Positions 36,126 to 41,683 of a stretch of DNA of 41,683 bases are shown here, in pieces. A program made the position numbers and the translations under genes. Below the pieces are notes generated by a model that made no database searches, was not told where the DNA came from, and saw only the letters and a program-made list of their open reading frames with translations. Numbering within the stretch: the stretch's first letter is position 1; every line of letters begins with the position of its first letter. The stretch is from Flavobacteriales bacterium. GTDB lineage: Bacteria; Bacteroidota; Bacteroidia; Flavobacteriales; BACL11. The stretch lies in assembly GCA_002696275.1 (NCBI GenBank), contig NZRO01000037.1, forward strand, positions 3,951 through 45,633. Direction: 5' to 3'.

Positions 36126-38692
36126 AGTGTTCGTTTTACTTCCACCTCCTCATATCCTTCTATAATATCGCCTATCTTAATATCATTATAATTTTCAATA
36201 GAAAGACCACATTCATATCCTTTCTGAACCTCCTGGACATCTTCCTTAAATCTCTTTAAAGAAGAGAGTTTTCCAGTATATACTACTACACCGTCTCTAA
36301 TAATTCTCACACCTGTTTTTCTATTCAACTTACCATCTAAAACCATACATCCAGCGATGGTTCCAACCTTAGATATTTTAAAGGTTTCTCTAATCTCAAT
36401 ATTACAAACAATTTGTTCTTCAAAGTCAGGTGATAACATTCCTTCCATTGCAAGTTTAATTTCCTCAATTGCTTTATAAATTACAGAATATAATCTTACA
36501 TCAATCTGCTCTGTCTCTGCTAGTTTACGAGCTTTTAATGATGGACGCACTTGAAACCCAATAACAATAGCATCAGAAGCTGAAGCTAACATAATATCGG
36601 ATTCGGAAATTTGTCCAACTGCCTTCTGTATAATATTTACTTTAATTGAATCAGTTGAAAGCTTCTCTAATGAATCAGATAGCGCTTCGATAGATCCATC
36701 TACATCTCCTTTTACAATAATATTTAACTCCTGGAAATCTCCTAACGCAATCCTTCTACCAATTTCATCTAATGTAATATGCTTTTGAGTTCTAACAGAC
36801 TGCTCTCTTTGTAATTGCATTCTTTTAGTAGCAACTTTTTTTGCTTCTTGTTCACTTTCCATTACATTAAATACATCTCCTGCAGTAGGAGCTCCGTTTA
36901 ATCCTAATAAAGTAGCTGGAGTTGATGGGCCAGCCTCTTTTATAGGATTACCTCTTTCGTTAAGTAAAGCTTTTACCTTACCAGAATATGATCCCGCTAA
37001 GACATAGTCTCCTACATTAAGAGTTCCTTTTTGAACTAAAATTGTGGTCACATATCCTTTCCCCTTATCTAAAGAAGCTTCAATAACTGAACCTACAGCA
37101 GGCCTATTAGGGTTAGCTCTCAGTTCTAGCATTTCAGATTCCAATAATATCTTTTCTAATATTTCCGCAACACCTAAACCTGTTTTCGCAGAAATATCTT
37201 GAGATTGAATTTTTCCTCCCCAATCCTCTACTAATAAATTCATTTCTGCTAACTCTCCTTTAATCTTATCAGGGTCAGAAGTTTCTTTATCAATCTTATT
37301 GATTGCGAAAATGATTGGAACATCTGCAGCTTGAGCATGACTAATAGCTTCTTTAGTTTGAGGCATTACTCTATCATCTGCAGCAATTACAATCACTACA
37401 ATATCTGTAACTTTAGCACCTCTTGCTCTCATTGCTGTAAAAGCCTCATGACCAGGAGTATCTAAAAATGAAATACGCTTTCCATTAGGAAGTGTTACCT
37501 CATAAGCACCAATATGTTGAGTTATTCCCCCAGCTTCACCTGCAATAACATTAGCCTCCCTGATGTAATCTAGCAATGAGGTTTTTCCATGGTCAACATG
37601 CCCCATTATAGTTACGATAGGAGATCTTTCTAGTAAATCCTCATCTTTATCTACATCTTCTATTTCGATTGACTCTTGCACATCAGCTCCTACAAACTCA
37701 ACTTCAAAACCAAAATCTTCTACAATAATTTGAAGAGTTTCTGCATCTAATCTTTGATTCATTGTAACCATAAACCCTAATGACATCAATGATGAAATAA
37801 TCTCGTTTACTGGCACTTCCATCATTGTAGAAAGTTCATTAGCTGTTGCAAATTCTGCAATCTTAACAATTTTACTTTCTATTCTTTCTTGTAGTTCCTG
37901 ATCCGCGATTTCTTTATGAGCTTGTCTTTTTTCTCTTCTGTTTTTCACAGATTTCTTTTTTCCACTTCCTTGAAGCTTCGCTAATGTTTCTCTAATTCTT
38001 TTTTGGGCTTCTTCGGGAGATATTTCAACATCTGCTTTTTTTGTCTTAACTTTACTCTTTACAAATTTCTTTGGATTTACTTTATTTGTGATCCTTTTTC
38101 TTTTCTTCTTTTGTTCTTTCGCATCTACACTAGAAGATGTAACGGATTTCTTTTTAGTATCTAATTTATCTAAATCTATTTTTTTTCCGGTGATTTTTGG
38201 ACCAGAAAGCTTTTCAGCTTCTGCCTTTATAATCCCCATATCCTCATCGGAACTAGTTTGAGATTCATTTGTCTGTTTCTCTGCAATTTTTTCTTCTAAA
38301 ATATCCTTCTTCTTTTTATTTAACTCTAAATCAATCTTACCTAAAACTTTTACATCATTTTTTACTTCTTGTTGTTCTTTTGCCTTTTTTTCCTTGACAA
38401 TTTTTTCTGATTTTTTCTTTTCTTCTGCCTTTTTAATTCTTGACTGCTCCTCAATTATTCTTTGTTCCTCTCTTTCTGCTTCTCTTGCTTTTGAAGCTAT
38501 ATCTGCAGCAATTTTTGCTTTTAAATCAGGTTGAAATTCTCCCAACAAATCCATATACAAATCATGAGAAATTTTAGAAGACGGCTTAATTCCTTCCACC
38601 CCCTTGTTTCCAAGGAAAGAAAGAATTCTATCTAAACTCACATTGAATTCCTTAGCTAATTTATTTAACCTAACACTTTTCTTTTCAGACAT
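36122..38692 (-). CDS. infB: Translation initiation factor IF-2
   Basis: 856 aa; charged N-terminal extension; [67 protein letters not shown]. Confidence 0.97.
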   Translation of the reverse strand: MSEKKSVRLNKLAKEFNVSLDRILSFLGNKGVEGIKPSSKISHDLYMDLLGEFQPDLKAKIAADIASKAREAEREEQRIIEEQSRIKKAEEKKKSEKIVKEKKAKEQQEVKNDVKVLGKIDLELNKKKKDILEEKIAEKQTNESQTSSDEDMGIIKAEAEKLSGPKITGKKIDLDKLDTKKKSVTSSSVDAKEQKKKRKRITNKVNPKKFVKSKVKTKKADVEISPEEAQKRIRETLAKLQGSGKKKSVKNRREKRQAHKEIADQELQERIESKIVKIAEFATANELSTMMEVPVNEIISSLMSLGFMVTMNQRLDAETLQIIVEDFGFEVEFVGADVQESIEIEDVDKDEDLLERSPIVTIMGHVDHGKTSLLDYIREANVIAGEAGGITQHIGAYEVTLPNGKRISFLDTPGHEAFTAMRARGAKVTDIVVIVIAADDRVMPQTKEAISHAQAADVPIIFAINKIDKETSDPDKIKGELAEMNLLVEDWGGKIQSQDISAKTGLGVAEILEKILLESEMLELRANPNRPAVGSVIEASLDKGKGYVTTILVQKGTLNVGDYVLAGSYSGKVKALLNERGNPIKEAGPSTPATLLGLNGAPTAGDVFNVMESEQEAKKVATKRMQLQREQSVRTQKHITLDEIGRRIALGDFQELNIIVKGDVDGSIEALSDSLEKLSTDSIKVNIIQKAVGQISESDIMLASASDAIVIGFQVRPSLKARKLAETEQIDVRLYSVIYKAIEEIKLAMEGMLSPDFEEQIVCNIEIRETFKISKVGTIAGCMVLDGKLNRKTGVRIIRDGVVVYTGKLSSLKRFKEDVQEVQKGYECGLSIENYNDIKIGDIIEGYEEVEVKRTL

Positions 38693-38710
38693 ATTTAATT
38701 TATCTATAAT

Positions 38711-39952
38711 TTATTCTTCAAATTCCGATTTTAAAATACTTAGCACACTATCAACTGTTTCTTGTTCTAAATCTGTTCTTTTTACAAGATCTTCAGGGCT
38801 AATATCTAATACGCTTCTTGCAGAATCACATCCAATTGCTTGCAAAGTTTCAATTACCCATCCATCTATTTCATCAGAAAATTCTGAAAGAGCAACATCA
38901 TCTTCAAATCCTTCAGTATCTCTATAAACATCAATTTCATATCCAGTTAATTCTCCAGCTAATTTAATATTATATCCTCTTTTTCCAATTGCTAGTGAAA
39001 CCTGATCTGGCGACATAAATACATTGGCTGTCATTTTCTCTTTGTCAATTTCAATAGAAGTAACTTTTGCGGGACTTAAAGCTCTTGAAATAAGTAGGTT
39101 CATATTTTCGGTAAAATTAATTACATCTATATTTTCATTTCTTAATTCTCTTACAATTCCATGAATTCTAGATCCTTTGACTCCTACACACGCTCCTACT
39201 GGATCGATTCTATCATCATAAGATTCTACCATTACCTTAGCTCTTTCACCTGGCATTCTGACAACCTTCTTAATAGTAATAATTCCATCAAATACCTCTG
39301 GAACCTCCATTTCAAACAATCTCTCAATAAATTCTGGTGCTATCCTTGATAAAACAATATGAGATTTATTATTTCTTAATTCAGCAGATTTAACAACCGT
39401 TTTAACACTATCTCCCTTTTTAAAAAAATCTCTAGGAATCTGCTCAGATTTAGGCAAGATTAAATCGTTTCCTTCATCATCCTGCAATAAGATTTCATTC
39501 TTCCAAATCTGATAGACTTCTGCATTTACAATCTCTCCAATCCTGTCTTGGTAATTCTTTAGAATCTCATCTCTATGTAAATCATTGATCCTGCCTACAA
39601 GGTTTTGTCTTATAGAAAGTACTTGTCTTCGTCCAAACTCTGACTCAAAACTTACTTGTTCTGACACTTCTTCTCCAACCTCATAATCATCCTCAATATT
39701 TAATGCATCAGATAACTTGATTTGAGTATTTTCATCTTCTAATTCATTATCTGCAACTACCTCTCTGTTTCTCCAGATCTCTAAATCTCCTTTGTCAACA
39801 TTTATAATTACATCAAAAATTTCTGCACCATCATATTTCTTTTCTAAAACAGTTTTAAAAACATCTTCTAGGATGCTCATCATAGTCTCCCTATCAATAT
39901 TCTTAACTTCCTTAAACTCTGAAAACGAATCAATTAGATTTTCAACATTCAT
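38711..39952 (-). CDS. nusA: Transcription termination/antitermination factor NusA
   Basis: 413 aa; VVRMPGERAKVMVESYDDRIDPVGACVGVKGSRIHGIVRELRNENIDVINF, SPDQVSLAIGKRGYNIKLAGELTGYEIDV. Confidence 0.96.
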   Translation of the reverse strand: MNVENLIDSFSEFKEVKNIDRETMMSILEDVFKTVLEKKYDGAEIFDVIINVDKGDLEIWRNREVVADNELEDENTQIKLSDALNIEDDYEVGEEVSEQVSFESEFGRRQVLSIRQNLVGRINDLHRDEILKNYQDRIGEIVNAEVYQIWKNEILLQDDEGNDLILPKSEQIPRDFFKKGDSVKTVVKSAELRNNKSHIVLSRIAPEFIERLFEMEVPEVFDGIITIKKVVRMPGERAKVMVESYDDRIDPVGACVGVKGSRIHGIVRELRNENIDVINFTENMNLLISRALSPAKVTSIEIDKEKMTANVFMSPDQVSLAIGKRGYNIKLAGELTGYEIDVYRDTEGFEDDVALSEFSDEIDGWVIETLQAIGCDSARSVLDISPEDLVKRTDLEQETVDSVLSILKSEFEE

Positions 39953-39960
39953 TTTATTTA

Positions 39961-40413
39961 TTATTTAAATTTTAATACCAATTTTGTTTCTTTTATTTTT
40001 TCTTTTGGAATTTCAATCTTTTCGATAATTAATTCCTTTTTCTTTTTTTGTTTAGTTTTTGTTTCTAAAACCAAAACATCATTGTAAGCAATTAATGTTC
40101 CTTTATATCTATCTCCATTAGTAGATTTAATTTTCACCTCTCTACCGATATTCTTCTGATATTGTTCTTTTACTTTAAATGGCTTATCAATACCTGGAGA
40201 ACAAACTGTTAATTGGTAATCTTCAATATCTCTATCTAAATTACCCTCAATATGTCTACTAACCTTTAAACAATCATCAATTACAACACCTTTATCTTTA
40301 TCAAAAAGAACTATGATTTCACTTGCAGCACTTATCTTTACATCTACTAAGAAATAACCTAATTCTTTTATTTTTTCTAAAGCTAACTCTGTTACTCTTT
40401 CCTTTGAAATCAT
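39961..40413 (-). CDS. rimP: Ribosome maturation factor RimP
   Basis: 150 aa; VSRHIEGNLDRDIEDYQLTVCSPGIDKPFKVKEQYQKNIGREVKIK; upstream of nusA-infB. Confidence 0.93.
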   Translation of the reverse strand: MISKERVTELALEKIKELGYFLVDVKISAASEIIVLFDKDKGVVIDDCLKVSRHIEGNLDRDIEDYQLTVCSPGIDKPFKVKEQYQKNIGREVKIKSTNGDRYKGTLIAYNDVLVLETKTKQKKKKELIIEKIEIPKEKIKETKLVLKFK

Positions 40414-40420
40414 ATTCTAA

Positions 40421-40446
40421 TAAAAGAAGGGGCTAACTGCCCCTTC
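40421..40446 (-). terminator. Rho-independent terminator of the FnIII/T9SS gene, located in the rimP leader
   Basis: Minus strand GAAGGGGC-AGTTA-GCCCCTTCTTTTA: 8-bp stem then TTTT; ends about 8 nt before the rimP ATG. Confidence 0.87.
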
Positions 40447-40507
40447 CGTCTTTCTTACATTAAATTCTTAGCAAAAATACAACTTTTTATAGAACTATCA
40501 AATTTAT

Positions 40508-41683
40508 TTACTGTACAACTACTCTTTTACTTACAAACGAGTCATCTGTTTTAATCTGCACCATGTAAATTCCCTTTGGATAGTCTGACAAATTAACTTG
40601 TTTTGTAAACTCTCCTACAAATAATTCTTTATTTTCTAATTCAATAATTTTTCCAAACGCGTCTACAATAGTTAATTGGAAACTATTTACTTCTTCTGAA
40701 ATAAATGAAATGTTAAATACTCCTCCATTAGGATTTGGATAAATATTTAAATTATTTATTAAATCTATATCTCCCGCGGAAATCCTGATAGAAGACAGTG
40801 TAGTAAAGTATTGCCATGAGTTGAATGCAGAAACATTTGAAGATATTGCATCACACTCAGATCTAACTCTCCATTTATAATTTGAAGACTGAGATAGATT
40901 AGATAAAGAAAGTAAATTTGTTGGTGTAAATTCTACAGTAAGAGGGCCTCCAATTTTTCTCCACTTAATTTTATAACTAACAGCTCCAGAAACAGGATCC
41001 CAAATAAGATCTGCTGATGTAGAAGATATATTAGTAGTATTAGCATTTAACGGAACTGTACATGCAGCTGAAATACTAAATGTTTCTGTAGAGCTCCAAG
41101 AGGATGTTGAATTAGCTGAACAATGTGTTCTTACCTCCCATTCATATGTTGTACCAAGGCTTAAATTATTTATTGTTCTGTTGGTTGAAACAATATTATA
41201 TACATATAACCAATTTGTCGTACCTTGAATTCTTCTCCTTAAATCATATTTAGTTGCATTTTGAACCTGATTCCAGGATAATGAAACAGATGTACCAGAT
41301 ACAACACTTGTCAAACCATCAGGAGTGCTACATGGCACAATAGGAGTTAAGGTAGTAAATAATTGTGCTGAAGTCCAGTTAGAGGTATTAGTCCCCGCAG
41401 CGTCACATATAGATTTTACTTGCCACTTATAAGTTGTTGTAACATCTAAACCTACTAAATTAATCGAGTTTGTATTTGTTGTATCAAATATCCAAATATT
41501 AGATGAATTTTCTCTATATCTAATTCTATAACCCCAACTTCCTGCGACATTATCCCAAGTCAATGTAGCGCTAGAAGTATCAATATTAGTAGTATTTGGA
41601 TTTTGTGGCTTGACACAAGGAATTAATGTTGTAAATACCTCAGAAGATGACCATGCAGATACAGATGAACTATCTGAACTACA
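40508..41683 (-). CDS. Fibronectin type III repeat protein with T9SS type A sorting domain (N-terminus beyond window)
   Basis: Open through the window end in frame (CSSDSSSVSAWSSSEVFTTLIPCVKPQNPNTTNIDTSSATLTWDNVAG...); repeated FnIII motifs (W..V..A..Y.L..R....W, Y.W.V...C); C-terminal NIYPNPNGGVFNISF...GIYMVQIKTDDSFVSKRVVVQ. Confidence 0.88.
   Translation of the reverse strand, partial: CSSDSSSVSAWSSSEVFTTLIPCVKPQNPNTTNIDTSSATLTWDNVAGSWGYRIRYRENSSNIWIFDTTNTNSINLVGLDVTTTYKWQVKSICDAAGTNTSNWTSAQLFTTLTPIVPCSTPDGLTSVVSGTSVSLSWNQVQNATKYDLRRRIQGTTNWLYVYNIVSTNRTINNLSLGTTYEWEVRTHCSANSTSSWSSTETFSISAACTVPLNANTTNISSTSADLIWDPVSGAVSYKIKWRKIGGPLTVEFTPTNLLSLSNLSQSSNYKWRVRSECDAISSNVSAFNSWQYFTTLSSIRISAGDIDLINNLNIYPNPNGGVFNISFISEEVNSFQLTIVDAFGKIIELENKELFVGEFTKQVNLSDYPKGIYMVQIKTDDSFVSKRVVVQ

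Noticed and set aside
38604-38927. 107-aa plus-strand ORF spanning the infB start and nusA end
   Set aside because: Antisense shadow of two conserved genes; Ser/Leu-rich artefact.
40508-41683. Repeats in the FnIII protein considered as a CRISPR or tandem DNA repeat
   Set aside because: Similarity is at protein level with variable spacing; no identical direct repeats with unique spacers.
1-41683. Prophage, transposon or defence island
   Set aside because: No integrase, transposase, recombinase, terminal repeats, toxin-antitoxin or nuclease genes recognised; most genes are core or envelope functions.

Overview
AT-rich chromosomal window from a Bacteroidota genome, probably a marine Flavobacteriales-type organism (inferred from T9SS sorting domains, SprA, alternative complex III and TAnnTTTG promoter elements). 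It contains 34 supportable CDSs, two of them truncated by the window edges, and no rRNA, tRNA, CRISPR or mobile element that I could recognise. Left end: a sulfation locus with two tandem sulfotransferases, a Wzx-like flippase, CysQ and DeoC on the minus strand, divergent from cysC-cysD-cysN. Next on the minus strand: tonB, gcvH, sprA (2387 aa T9SS translocon), ruvA and a MaeB-type malic enzyme. The middle holds a compact plus-strand envelope cluster: a T9SS-secreted Omp28-like protein, a TlpA-like thioredoxin, a DUF6029-like outer-membrane protein, an Omp28-like lipoprotein, a DUF6588-like protein, a small OMP, ubiX and a 61-aa orphan. A cysteine-containing T9SS protein lies divergent to it. 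Right part: ruvB, a complete alternative complex III operon (actA-F) with a six-heme-motif ActA, a SPOR-domain protein, rimP-nusA-infB and a truncated FnIII/T9SS protein. The best candidate for an undescribed system is the Omp28/TlpA/DUF6029 cluster, which looks like an extracytoplasmic thiol-redox module linked to T9SS. Secondary points are the dedicated PAPS/sulfotransferase locus, terminator hairpins sitting in the leaders of tlpA and rimP, and terminator-promoter overlaps upstream of maeB and ruvB.
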